From the NCBI GenBank assembly GCA_937892115.1, contig CALAUI010000019.1:124001-188000 (forward strand): a stretch of DNA of 64,000 nucleotides, written 5' to 3'. The translations under genes and the position numbers were made by a program. Shown here piece by piece: positions 31,381 to 39,656 of this stretch. Numbering within the stretch: the first letter of the stretch is position 1; each line of letters begins with the position of its first letter. Under the pieces are notes generated by a model. It was not told the DNA's origin, searched no databases, and saw only the letters and a program-made list of their open reading frames with translations. This DNA is from an uncultured Clostridia bacterium (GTDB lineage: Bacteria > Bacillota > Clostridia > Oscillospirales > Acutalibacteraceae).

Positions 31381-33837
31381 ATGAAGCAGAATATACATCT
31401 TATAGGTAACGCTCACCTTGACCCCACCTGGCTGTGGAGATGGCAGGAGGGCTGCGGTGAAGTAATGCAGACCTTCCGCTCCGCGGTTGACAGACTCAAA
31501 GAATATGACGATTTTGTATTCACCTGCTCCTCCGCCTGCTATTACAGATGGGTTGAGGAAATTGACCCGGATTTATTTGAAGAAATCAGAGAAATGGTGA
31601 AGGCGGGCAGATGGGTCCCCGTAAACGGCTGGTGGATACAGCCCGACTGCAATATGCCCTCTGCGGAAAGCTTCGCAAGGCAGGCATTATACAGCCAGCT
31701 CTATTATCAGGAAAAATTCGGTCAGATATGCCGTGTAGGATATAACGTTGACTCCTTCGGTCATAACGGCATGCTTCCTCAGCTGCTCACCCTGGGCGGT
31801 ATGAAATGCTATGTAATGATGAGACCCGGTGAACACGAAAACGGCGAAATGCCCAAGGGACTTTTCTGGTGGGATTCCGCAGACGGCTCAAGGGTACTTA
31901 CATACCGCATTCCCACGGGTTATGCCGAAAACGGCAAAAAATCCATTGATAACGCCATAAAGCTTCTCTCGGATATGGGTGAGGAAAGCAATCACGGTAT
32001 GATGCTCTTCTACGGTGTAGGCAATCACGGCGGCGGCCCCACAAAGGGTGACATTGAATATATCAAATCACTTATGGCAGATGGCTGCAGCGAGCTTAAA
32101 TTCTCATCCCCCTTTGAATACTTCAAAGAGGTTTGCTCAAACGGACTTGACATTCCCTCTTGGAGCGATGACCTTCAGCACCACGCCAGCGGCTGTTACT
32201 CCGCTACCTCACTCATCAAGCAGATCAACAGAAAAGCGGAATTTTCCCTTGCAAATGCCGAAAAATGGAATACCGTTGCTTCGGCATCATACGGTCTGCC
32301 CTCATCACGCAAGGCATTCAGAGAAGCATGGCTTGACGTATGCTACAATCAGTTCCACGATATAATGTGCGGATGCTCAATCCGTGAGGCATACGACGAT
32401 GCAAGAGCACAGGACGAATCCGCAATCGCCTTTGCCGACAAGGAAGAAAACAAGGCAATGCTCCGCATTACCGGTAAAATCAACACCTGGATTGACGGCG
32501 TTTCCGATACCGTTTTCTGTAACGAGAGACACCACTGTGAAAATCACAGATTCCCCAGACACATCGCGGTATTCAATCCTCTTTCATATGAAGTGAAGAC
32601 CACCGTAAGAACGTATCATCCCTCAAAGAAGGTAGTCGATGCCGACGGCAACAGCGTACTGTTTTCAAACGTCCGTTCATCACGTTCCAACGACAGCCAT
32701 AAGGACACCGTATTCTGTGCGGTCATTCCTCCCATGGGATATACCGTATACAAGCTCTGGTTTGACGATGCGGAGGTTGACGCAGGAAAGCCGTCAACGG
32801 ATATCATGGCGGGAGAGTACTTCCTTGAGAATAAATACGTCAGAGCGGAATTTGATGCCTCCAAGGGTGCAATCAGCTCGCTGGTCACAAAGAAGGACGG
32901 CAAAGAGCATATCTGCTCCGGCTCATTCATTCCCACGGTAATAGATAATTCAAAGCCCGACACCTGGGCACATAATATATTCAGATTTCACGACGTCATC
33001 GGCACAATGACTCCCGAAAGCATCAAGCTTGTTGAGTCAGACGGCGCAAGAGCCGTAATCAGAGTACGCCACACCTACGGCAAATCCTATCTTTCCCAGG
33101 ATTTCATTCTTGACAGTGAAAGCGAAATGATAAGAGTCAAGGCAAGAATACTCTGGCAGGAGCCCCTTACCATGCTGAAGATGCCCGTAACCGTTCCCGG
33201 CAGCAATCCCGTTTCAACCTACGAAATTCCCGGCGGCTTCATCAAGAGACCGGCAAACGGTGAGGAAGAGCCGGCTCTCACCTGGGCTGACGTAACCGCA
33301 GAAGGAAACGGCGTAGCACTAATCAGCGATTCAAAATACAGCTACGACTGTCCCGACAATACCCTTCGTCTTACGATGCTGAGAAATTCAATCTTTGCCG
33401 ACCACTATTCGGACAGACCCGATGCGGACTTCGCATACTGCGACGAGGGACTTCAGAGATTTGAATACGGCATTTACGCTCATTCCGGTGAAGCGGAGGA
33501 CAGCAGAGTTCAGTACTATGCAGACGTTCTCAACAATAAGCCCTGCGCAGTTCCCGTGGGCTATCATAAAGGAAGCGAGCCCCTCGTAAAATCATTTATT
33601 TCCGTTGACAGGGACAACGTTGAGGTAATGTCCTTCAAGTCCTGTGAGGACGATTCGGGAGATTACATCCTCCGTATGAGAGAAACGGCAGGCAAAGAAA
33701 CCCGTGTAAGCGTTGTATGTGACATAATCAACGCGGGCTTCCGCGCAGATTTCAAGGGCTTGGAAATCAAGACCTTCCGCATAGACGCCGACGGATACGT
33801 TTTTGAAACAGACTTCCTTGAAGGAATAGTTAAATAA
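31381..33837 (+). CDS. GH38 alpha-mannosidase
   Basis: This is a cytoplasmic retaining alpha-mannosidase of family GH38. The zinc-binding motif GNAHLDPTWLWRW is at residues 9-21, and the nucleophile Asp lies in YNVDSFGHNGMLPQL near residue 124. The protein has 818 residues, with the three-helix bundle after the catalytic domain (QFHDIMCGCSIREAYDDARA) and beta-sandwich domains to the end. There is no signal peptide, so it acts on imported mannosides. It sits 2 bases after the unknown 595-residue gene and ends at a strong terminator. Confidence 0.94.
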   Translation: MKQNIHLIGNAHLDPTWLWRWQEGCGEVMQTFRSAVDRLKEYDDFVFTCSSACYYRWVEEIDPDLFEEIREMVKAGRWVPVNGWWIQPDCNMPSAESFARQALYSQLYYQEKFGQICRVGYNVDSFGHNGMLPQLLTLGGMKCYVMMRPGEHENGEMPKGLFWWDSADGSRVLTYRIPTGYAENGKKSIDNAIKLLSDMGEESNHGMMLFYGVGNHGGGPTKGDIEYIKSLMADGCSELKFSSPFEYFKEVCSNGLDIPSWSDDLQHHASGCYSATSLIKQINRKAEFSLANAEKWNTVASASYGLPSSRKAFREAWLDVCYNQFHDIMCGCSIREAYDDARAQDESAIAFADKEENKAMLRITGKINTWIDGVSDTVFCNERHHCENHRFPRHIAVFNPLSYEVKTTVRTYHPSKKVVDADGNSVLFSNVRSSRSNDSHKDTVFCAVIPPMGYTVYKLWFDDAEVDAGKPSTDIMAGEYFLENKYVRAEFDASKGAISSLVTKKDGKEHICSGSFIPTVIDNSKPDTWAHNIFRFHDVIGTMTPESIKLVESDGARAVIRVRHTYGKSYLSQDFILDSESEMIRVKARILWQEPLTMLKMPVTVPGSNPVSTYEIPGGFIKRPANGEEEPALTWADVTAEGNGVALISDSKYSYDCPDNTLRLTMLRNSIFADHYSDRPDADFAYCDEGLQRFEYGIYAHSGEAEDSRVQYYADVLNNKPCAVPVGYHKGSEPLVKSFISVDRDNVEVMSFKSCEDDSGDYILRMRETAGKETRVSVVCDIINAGFRADFKGLEIKTFRIDADGYVFETDFLEGIVK

Positions 33838-33842
33838 ACAAA

Positions 33843-33878
33843 AAAGCGGATGCTTCGAAAGCATCCGCTTTAAGTTTT
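33843..33878. terminator. Strong bidirectional terminator
   Basis: AAAGCGGATGCTT (33843-33855) pairs perfectly with AAGCATCCGCTTT (33859-33871) over a CGA loop. A runs on one side and T-rich sequence on the other serve both convergent operons. Confidence 0.9.
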
Positions 33879-33881
33879 ATA

Positions 33882-35165
33882 TCAGTTTTTATAATACTGA
33901 GGAAGGTACTGCTTATGTGCTTCCTTCATTTCTTCAAAGCACTTATGGGCTGCTTCCCAGTCACCTACAAGAGGATGGATAAGAAGGGCGTTGAGTGCTG
34001 CTTCCTCGTCACCGTCTCTGCCTGCCTTGACGGTAAGGTTTTCATACTGCTTAACTACGCTCATAAGACCGATAATATGCTTATTGTCAATCTTGCCTAC
34101 GGGAACTGGCTTTGCACCGTCCTTACCGATAACGGCGGCAACCTCGATTACGTCGTCGGGCTTAAGGAAGGGAAGAGTGTTGCCGTTTTTGATGTTTACG
34201 ACCTGAACGTCATTGATATCGTTGGCGATTGCGTTGATAAGATTTACGGCAACAAGTGAATACTTGTGACCGCCTCTCTGGTCAAGAAGCGCGGGCTTAA
34301 CATAAAGTCCCTCGTCCGAATACATTTCAAGAAGCTGCTCTTCAATTTCCATACATACCTGAGCTCTGCTCTTTTCACCGTGAAGAAGGTGGTCAAGCTT
34401 TGCATTTCTGCAGTAATAATACTGAAGATATGATGAAGGAATAGCGTGAATTGCCTTGAGGGTTTCAAGCGAGAAACCGTCATCCTTGATATTTGACATT
34501 ACCTTGGGAGTGAAGCCCTCGCCGATAAGCTTGTCAATAAGCTCTTCGCCGTGAAGACGAACGGAGGTGAACCAGCTCAGGTGATTAAGACCGACATAGG
34601 TATATTCCATATCCTCGCCGACATCTTCTTTGGTATCGTCAATCATATCAATGGGAACGTTGCAGAGGCCTATGCACTTAACGTTTGTGTTATTGAGAAC
34701 GAACTCGGTGATGATACCCGAGGGATTGGTGAAATTGATAAGCCATGCATCGGGGCAGACTGCTTCGATTCTGTCACAGATATTCTTGATGACGGGAATG
34801 GTTCTCTGTGCCTTGAAGAAGCCGCCGATACCGGTCGTTTCCTGACCGATAAGGTTATACTTAAGGGGAATCGTTTCGTCAAGATGTCTGCAGGGAAGCT
34901 TACCTACACGAATCTGAGTTACAACGAAATCGGCACCCTGAAGTGCTGTATCAAGGTCATCCGTAAGGACTGTTTCGCAGTCAACGCCCGCTGCCTTGAG
35001 CATACGGATACAGAGGTTGCCTACGATAGTTCTCTTGCGGTCATCTATGTCCATAAATGAGATTTTCTTAAGCTTGAGTGAATCCTGTGCCTTGAGAAAT
35101 CCGTCAATAAGCTCGGGGCAATAGGTACTGCCGGAACCGATAACGGCTACATTGATTTCTTTCAT
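33882..35165 (-). CDS. GH4 NAD- and metal-dependent glycosidase (6-phospho-beta-glucosidase type)
   Basis: GGAGG lies 9 bases before the ATG at 35163-35165; the upstream ATG at 35186 is rejected. The family markers are seen: the NAD-binding loop GSGSTYCPELIDG, the NFTNPSGIITE motif, the metal-binding Cys in GLCNVPIDM, and His in GLNHLSWF. GH4 enzymes cleave glycosides by an oxidation-elimination route, many of them on 6-phosphorylated sugars. The mixture of motifs fits the 6-phospho-beta-glucosidase branch, but the true substrate is not fixed. It is the last gene of the minus-strand operon. Confidence 0.92.
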   Translation of the reverse strand: MKEINVAVIGSGSTYCPELIDGFLKAQDSLKLKKISFMDIDDRKRTIVGNLCIRMLKAAGVDCETVLTDDLDTALQGADFVVTQIRVGKLPCRHLDETIPLKYNLIGQETTGIGGFFKAQRTIPVIKNICDRIEAVCPDAWLINFTNPSGIITEFVLNNTNVKCIGLCNVPIDMIDDTKEDVGEDMEYTYVGLNHLSWFTSVRLHGEELIDKLIGEGFTPKVMSNIKDDGFSLETLKAIHAIPSSYLQYYYCRNAKLDHLLHGEKSRAQVCMEIEEQLLEMYSDEGLYVKPALLDQRGGHKYSLVAVNLINAIANDINDVQVVNIKNGNTLPFLKPDDVIEVAAVIGKDGAKPVPVGKIDNKHIIGLMSVVKQYENLTVKAGRDGDEEAALNALLIHPLVGDWEAAHKCFEEMKEAHKQYLPQYYKN

Positions 35166-35199
35166 AATATATCCTCCAATCGGCAAACCGCCGTTTATA

Positions 35200-36138
35200 T
35201 TAAACGTATTTTTGCATAATCCAGTTGATACATCCCGTTACCGGGGGCTGAGTAAGCTTAATGAATTTAAGCTTTCTGCCGCTGTACTTCTGTGATTTTT
35301 CAAGAAGCATATCAATATACGGCTTATTATCAAGCTTTGCATTGATTGAGCCGGAAAGCACAACCTCAATCTCTTCACCCTCAAAATTAAGCTGTGAAGC
35401 AAGAGCGGCTATGAGCTTTGCGCCTCTTTCAGCCATTGCTTCGCAGTATCCGAGTGCGGGAGCATCACCCTGCTTTGCCGCTTCAAAGAAGAATCCGATA
35501 AGATTACGGATATGCTCCTTTCCGCCGCTTCCTTCAATCTTATCAATAAGAGTAAGGAACTGCTCTCTGTCGGTGAAATTGTATTCCTTCTTTACCATAT
35601 CGGTAATGAGGGTCTTTTCAAGGCCTAAGAAAAGTTCATCATAGACAAGCTCAAACGCCTTGAACATTATATTTGTGCCGCCGGAAATATCGCCGGTAAA
35701 TTCGCCCAGACCGCCGAGCTGAAGCATTTTTTCATCTGAATCAATACCGTTGCAGCATACACCCGTGCCGCAGTTGAAACCGATTGCCGTGCCCGTTTCC
35801 GAGCCCGCCTTTACAACGATAAAGCCGTCGTTGAAGATTTCAAAATTATCAAGTCCCTTATCCTTGAGCAGACCGCACATTTTATCGTGCTGCCAGGGAT
35901 GGTCAATACCCGCAAGTCCCATAAGCGTAAAGGAAACGTCGGAAAGCTTGATTTCGGATTTAACGCAGAGATTATTGATGCCTTCAATTATGATATCGCT
36001 TGCTTCGTCAAAAGCGCCGTCAAGGTTTTCGTGATTGCTTCCGGGTCCTTCGCAGATTGCGAGCATGGTCTTCTTTTCGTTAAAAAGAGCAAACGCCGTT
36101 TTTGTGCCGCCGCCGTCAACACCGATATAGTATTTCAT
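35200..36138 (-). CDS. BadF/BadG-type sugar kinase (N-acetylglucosamine kinase-like)
   Basis: The ASKHA-fold ATPase begins with the phosphate-binding loop GVDGGGTKTAFALF and has a second phosphate loop GFNCGTGVCCNGI near residue 128. The next conserved block, LGGLGEFTGDISGGTNI, matches the BadF/BcrA/NagK family. The length of 312 residues is typical. Members phosphorylate N-acetylglucosamine, N-acetylmuramic acid or related sugars. The neighbouring GH4 and GH109 genes make an amino-sugar kinase the best guess. Confidence 0.85.
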   Translation of the reverse strand: MKYYIGVDGGGTKTAFALFNEKKTMLAICEGPGSNHENLDGAFDEASDIIIEGINNLCVKSEIKLSDVSFTLMGLAGIDHPWQHDKMCGLLKDKGLDNFEIFNDGFIVVKAGSETGTAIGFNCGTGVCCNGIDSDEKMLQLGGLGEFTGDISGGTNIMFKAFELVYDELFLGLEKTLITDMVKKEYNFTDREQFLTLIDKIEGSGGKEHIRNLIGFFFEAAKQGDAPALGYCEAMAERGAKLIAALASQLNFEGEEIEVVLSGSINAKLDNKPYIDMLLEKSQKYSGRKLKFIKLTQPPVTGCINWIMQKYV

Positions 36139-36165
36139 AGATTACTTCCTCCTCAAAAACCCGGA

Positions 36166-37428
36166 TTATTCATCAAAGAACTCGTCACAGACATCTTCAA
36201 GGCAGAATGCCCCGCGTCTGAAGGGTTCTCTTTCAATCCACATACCGTTTGTGAAATCGGGGAACGGAACAGGTGCCGAGCCGATTGCGATTGATTGCTC
36301 CGAAAGGCAGGTTACCGCCATCCACGTTGCCGTATCGTAAACGTCAATGGGGGGCTGTGCATCAAGCCGCACGCTTTCAACGAAGGCGCTGAGCACAAGA
36401 TAATCCATACCGCCGTGACCGCCTGCGTGAATACCCTCTTCGGAATACTTTTTCCACAGAGGATGCTCATACTTATCACGGTATCCGTCTTTTTCAAAGT
36501 CCTGGGGTCTGTGCATCCAGTCCCCTTCCTTAACTTTCGTCTGCTTTTCAAGGAAGATGGCATCGCCGTCCTCCATATAGAAGCCGTTTGTACCCTGAAC
36601 TCTGTATCCCCTTGAATAAGATCTGGGAAGTGAGCAGTCATGGGTAAGCACTACGGTCTCACCGTTTGCGCATTTGATGAGGGTGGTGGTAACGTCACCC
36701 TGATTGAAGCTGTAATCAGCGAGGTCATAATCTTCGCCTTTGTTTTCAACGATCCACTTGTGAAGTCCTCTTGACTTGGTGGTCATTGAAACGAGAGAAA
36801 TATATCTGTTGCCTCTGTTGATGCCGAGCACCTTGGAAATGGGGCCGAGCTGATGGGTAGGATAAAGCTCGCCGTTACGGTGCTGGAAATTGACAAGTCT
36901 GCCGTGTCTGTTTTCTCTGCCGAGACAGATTTCATCTCTCAGGTCGTGCTGATAGCCGCCCTGCATGTGAATTATCTCACCGAAGATGCCCTGCTTCACC
37001 ATATTGAAAATTGCCATTTCGTTTCTGTCGTAACAGCAATTTTCAAGAAGCATACAGAATTTGCCGGTTTCTTCACTTGCTCTTATCATCTGCCAGCATT
37101 CCTCGATGCTTGCCGCGCCGCCGACCTCTATCGCCACGTGCTTGCCTGCTCTCATGGAGTCAATGGCAATACGTGAATGAGTAATCCAGGTAGTACAGCA
37201 GAGAATCGCATCTATATCGTCTCTCTTGAGAAGTTCCTTATAGTCGGTATAGGCATCGGGCTTCTTACCCGTGACCTCTTCAACTATCTTCTGACCTTCA
37301 AGAGCTCTGTCTTCATATTTATCACAGACCGCAGGGACTCTTACGCCTTCGCAGTTGAGCATTTCTCTCATCTGACCTCTGCCTCTGCCGCTGAGACCTA
37401 TTACACCGATATTTACAAATTCTTTCAT
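36166..37428 (-). CDS. Gfo/Idh/MocA-family NAD enzyme, GH109-like (alpha-N-acetylgalactosaminidase type)
   Basis: The ATG at 37426-37428 has GGGGAG before it and is chosen over the ORF start. The protein has a Rossmann fold with the GH109-type start VIGLSGRGRGQMREML and an NAD-handling block. The later blocks ENCCYDRNEM, GGYQHDLRDE, FQHRNGELYPTHQLGPISKV and NRGNRY are the ones seen in GH109. That family removes terminal GalNAc from blood-group A type glycans by an NAD-dependent mechanism. The 420-residue length fits the family. The gene is first in an operon with the kinase and GH4. Confidence 0.87.
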   Translation of the reverse strand: MKEFVNIGVIGLSGRGRGQMREMLNCEGVRVPAVCDKYEDRALEGQKIVEEVTGKKPDAYTDYKELLKRDDIDAILCCTTWITHSRIAIDSMRAGKHVAIEVGGAASIEECWQMIRASEETGKFCMLLENCCYDRNEMAIFNMVKQGIFGEIIHMQGGYQHDLRDEICLGRENRHGRLVNFQHRNGELYPTHQLGPISKVLGINRGNRYISLVSMTTKSRGLHKWIVENKGEDYDLADYSFNQGDVTTTLIKCANGETVVLTHDCSLPRSYSRGYRVQGTNGFYMEDGDAIFLEKQTKVKEGDWMHRPQDFEKDGYRDKYEHPLWKKYSEEGIHAGGHGGMDYLVLSAFVESVRLDAQPPIDVYDTATWMAVTCLSEQSIAIGSAPVPFPDFTNGMWIEREPFRRGAFCLEDVCDEFFDE

Positions 37429-37458
37429 ATAAACATCTCCCCTCAAGCATACCCGATT

Positions 37459-37487
37459 ATTTTACCAAAAATAAAAATATATTTCAA
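37459..37487 (-). promoter_or_regulatory. Promoter of the GH109-kinase-GH4 operon
   Basis: On the minus strand TTGAAA (complement at 37482-37487) and TAAAAT (complement at 37459-37464) are 17 bases apart, with a TG before the -10. It lies just beyond the stop of the upstream membrane gene. Confidence 0.7.
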
Positions 37488-37490
37488 CAG

Positions 37491-38024
37491 TTACTTGAAA
37501 AATCTCCTGAATAATCTGCGCCATTTCAGATTATAAACGATTATAACCTTTGAAAGCGCAATATCATACATTACGAAAGCGAGAGTACCTATGCCGAGCA
37601 GAATGGGAATCGCCATCATTCCCCACTCCTGCATTTCGTCTATTTCAAGCCCCATGAATTTCATCATGAGCCAATAGGAAACCACCATTGTGCCGATGAA
37701 CATACCGAGCTTCAGCACCCATTCAAGCACTTTTTTTGTCTTTGACTCAATAAGAGCTTTTACGATCGGATAATAGCCGAAAAAGGCAAGGTACATCACG
37801 GCGACCTCTTTTTCCGGGACAAGGAAAATACCGAGTATGGCAACGGTCGCATAAATACCGAAAGCCCATTTTTTGTCAATTTCAATCACGGCAAAAATCA
37901 TCAGTGCGCCTGCCGCCGCAGGTAAAGCGTAGGTCATAAAAGGCACTATCGCCACCGATATCATAAGCACAAGGGAAAGCGCCGCAACTATCCCCCCGAT
38001 TGCACATTTGGAGCTTTGTTTCAT
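37491..38024 (-). CDS. Five-helix membrane protein of unknown function
   Basis: The 177 residues are mostly hydrophobic with about five membrane helices and few charges. A segment reads SSKCAIGGIVAALSLVLMIS and a second APFMTYALPAAAGALMIFAV-like stretch follows near residues 27-46. The end is basic (WRRLFRRFFK). The layout resembles small ECF-type membrane proteins such as the S components, but no cofactor-binding motif was recognised. It lies 8 bases after the J-like gene and is probably in one operon with it and the DUF5685 gene. Confidence 0.78.
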   Translation of the reverse strand: MKQSSKCAIGGIVAALSLVLMISVAIVPFMTYALPAAAGALMIFAVIEIDKKWAFGIYATVAILGIFLVPEKEVAVMYLAFFGYYPIVKALIESKTKKVLEWVLKLGMFIGTMVVSYWLMMKFMGLEIDEMQEWGMMAIPILLGIGTLAFVMYDIALSKVIIVYNLKWRRLFRRFFK

Positions 38025-38032
38025 AATTTACC

Positions 38033-38587
38033 TCAACAGCATGAAATAAGGTCTCCGCCCATACATTCACAGCAGCAATCGGCACAAAGAAGCCCCGAGC
38101 AGATATTGCAGCAGCTGCAGTCGCTGTCGGATTTTTGGCCTTTTGTCTTATAACCGCCGTTTGAATATGAGCTGACATTGTCATAGGCACTCTTGTATGT
38201 TTCGTTTGAAGAATCGAGCTTGACCGCCGCTCCGAAATATTTTTCCGCATCGTCAAGCCAGCCCTTTTTCTGACAGATGGTACCTTTCAGATAATTCCAC
38301 TCCGCATTGCGCTGACTTTCGGGAACACCGTCAAGCAGAACCTGGGCGTCCTCAAGCCGTCCCGAATCGATTCGCTGACGGATATCGGAAAAATCGGAGC
38401 CGTAGTATACGTTCTGAGAGGAGAAATCTCCGTCAAGCATAATCCGGTCATACGCTTCGTCAAGCTCCTGCTGCTTACGCACGTTGCCCGATTCGGCATA
38501 CTGCCTTGAAAGCTGCTGATATGCAGCATTTATCTGTTCTCTTGTGGCGTACATTGAAACGCCCAGAACCTCATAAGGATTTTTCAT
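38033..38587 (-). CDS. J-domain-like protein with cysteine-rich tail
   Basis: Residues 1-50 resemble a DnaJ domain (NPYEVLGVSMYATREQINAAY), but the HPD motif needed to stimulate DnaK is absent; YAESG stands in its place. Residues 75-140 look like a TPR-type helical segment (EWNYLKGTICQKKGWLDDAE). The last 30 residues hold 11 Cys in CC and CCC clusters (CSCCNIC, CADCCCECMGGD, final CC). That suggests metal binding. It lies between a DUF5685 gene 7 bases upstream and a membrane gene 8 bases downstream. Confidence 0.8.
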   Translation of the reverse strand: MKNPYEVLGVSMYATREQINAAYQQLSRQYAESGNVRKQQELDEAYDRIMLDGDFSSQNVYYGSDFSDIRQRIDSGRLEDAQVLLDGVPESQRNAEWNYLKGTICQKKGWLDDAEKYFGAAVKLDSSNETYKSAYDNVSSYSNGGYKTKGQKSDSDCSCCNICSGLLCADCCCECMGGDLISCC

Positions 38588-38594
38588 AACAGCC

Positions 38595-39491
38595 TCACTT
38601 AATCGTTACCGATTTTATGTTTTTTCCGGTGTCAATTCCTCTGTATCTGTCAATTACCGCTCTTCCGGAGCTTCCGATTCCCGGGAAAAGCACGTTTTCT
38701 ATGATTGAAGCAAAGCGGTTGAGCTTAAGCTTATCTCTGTATTCAAGCAGAGTACCGTGAGTCAGATTCAGACATTTCTCCGCTCTGTCTGCAAAAGCAT
38801 TTCTTTCTTCATCCGTTTCAAGAGAGGGAAATTCCTTTTTGAAAGGATTGAAATTTCCTTTTTTTATATCATCCTCAAGGTCGTCTGCCGCATCAAGGAT
38901 ATAAACGAATCTGCCGGTCATATAGCCCAGACGGTACATTTCGTCCTTTGCTTCGTTCTCATAACCCAGAGCAAAAATTCTGCCGAGAGCATCCGAAGAA
39001 TAATGTGCCGCTTCGTCAAGGGAGCAATCCGCTTTTTCCTCCGTCTGTGCCTGGTTTTTCATATTCTCCGATACTATATCTTCCACGTCGGGTGCCTTTC
39101 GCTTTGCCTTTTTATGCATAAGAGCAACGAAAGGAAACGCAAGAAGAGAAAGAAGCTTTTTGAAAAATCCTCTGTCGCCGATGTTATCAAGGATTTTGTA
39201 GTAAGCGATTATGACTATACCGTGGGCACAGTAGTCAATTTCGTCCCGTTTACAGCAATAACACTTTTTTGCGGGATTGAACGGACAGCGTTTTTTGGTA
39301 AGGGTACACGGACTGTCGGAAAGAGCAAGCTTCAGCACCGCCGCAAGAGTAAAATCGTAGCTCAGAAGAAGCCGGGCAAAAACGGAATAATTCCTGCCGA
39401 GAGAATGACAAAGAGAGCAGTATATTCCTCTGTAAAGCTCCCAGTCACTCATCAGCATTGATTTTTTATCTGCCTTAACGTATCCAAGCAT
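38595..39491 (-). CDS. DUF5685-family protein with prenyl-synthase-like acidic motifs
   Basis: The 298 residues have a conserved cysteine-rich N-terminus (C25, C28 and the cluster C69, C77, C79, C80, C88) and a helical body. Three acidic motifs recall the class I isoprenoid synthase layout: LLSYDFTLA around D46, YKILDNIGD around 98-106, and LDAADDLEDD around 199-208, followed by IKKGNFNPF. The last part, DDLEDDIKKGNFNPF, is the most conserved feature in this family. No enzymatic role is established. It is the first gene of an operon with a J-like and a membrane protein. Confidence 0.82.
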   Translation of the reverse strand: MLGYVKADKKSMLMSDWELYRGIYCSLCHSLGRNYSVFARLLLSYDFTLAAVLKLALSDSPCTLTKKRCPFNPAKKCYCCKRDEIDYCAHGIVIIAYYKILDNIGDRGFFKKLLSLLAFPFVALMHKKAKRKAPDVEDIVSENMKNQAQTEEKADCSLDEAAHYSSDALGRIFALGYENEAKDEMYRLGYMTGRFVYILDAADDLEDDIKKGNFNPFKKEFPSLETDEERNAFADRAEKCLNLTHGTLLEYRDKLKLNRFASIIENVLFPGIGSSGRAVIDRYRGIDTGKNIKSVTIK

Positions 39492-39603
39492 AAACTACTC
39501 CGATAAATACTTAATCCATTATATTATATAACAAAAAAAGGGAAAAGTTTTAACAAGATGTAAATTTATGGAATGAAATGAAATTAAAACAGTTTTCATA
39601 GAG

Positions 39604-39632
39604 TTGAATTACTTGCCTGCCGATGGTATAAT
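39604..39632 (+). promoter_or_regulatory. Promoter of the Ntn-hydrolase gene
   Basis: TTGAAT (39604-39609) and a perfect TATAAT (39627-39632) are 17 bases apart. Confidence 0.75.
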
Positions 39633-39656
39633 GATAAAAAATTATACGGAGACAAT

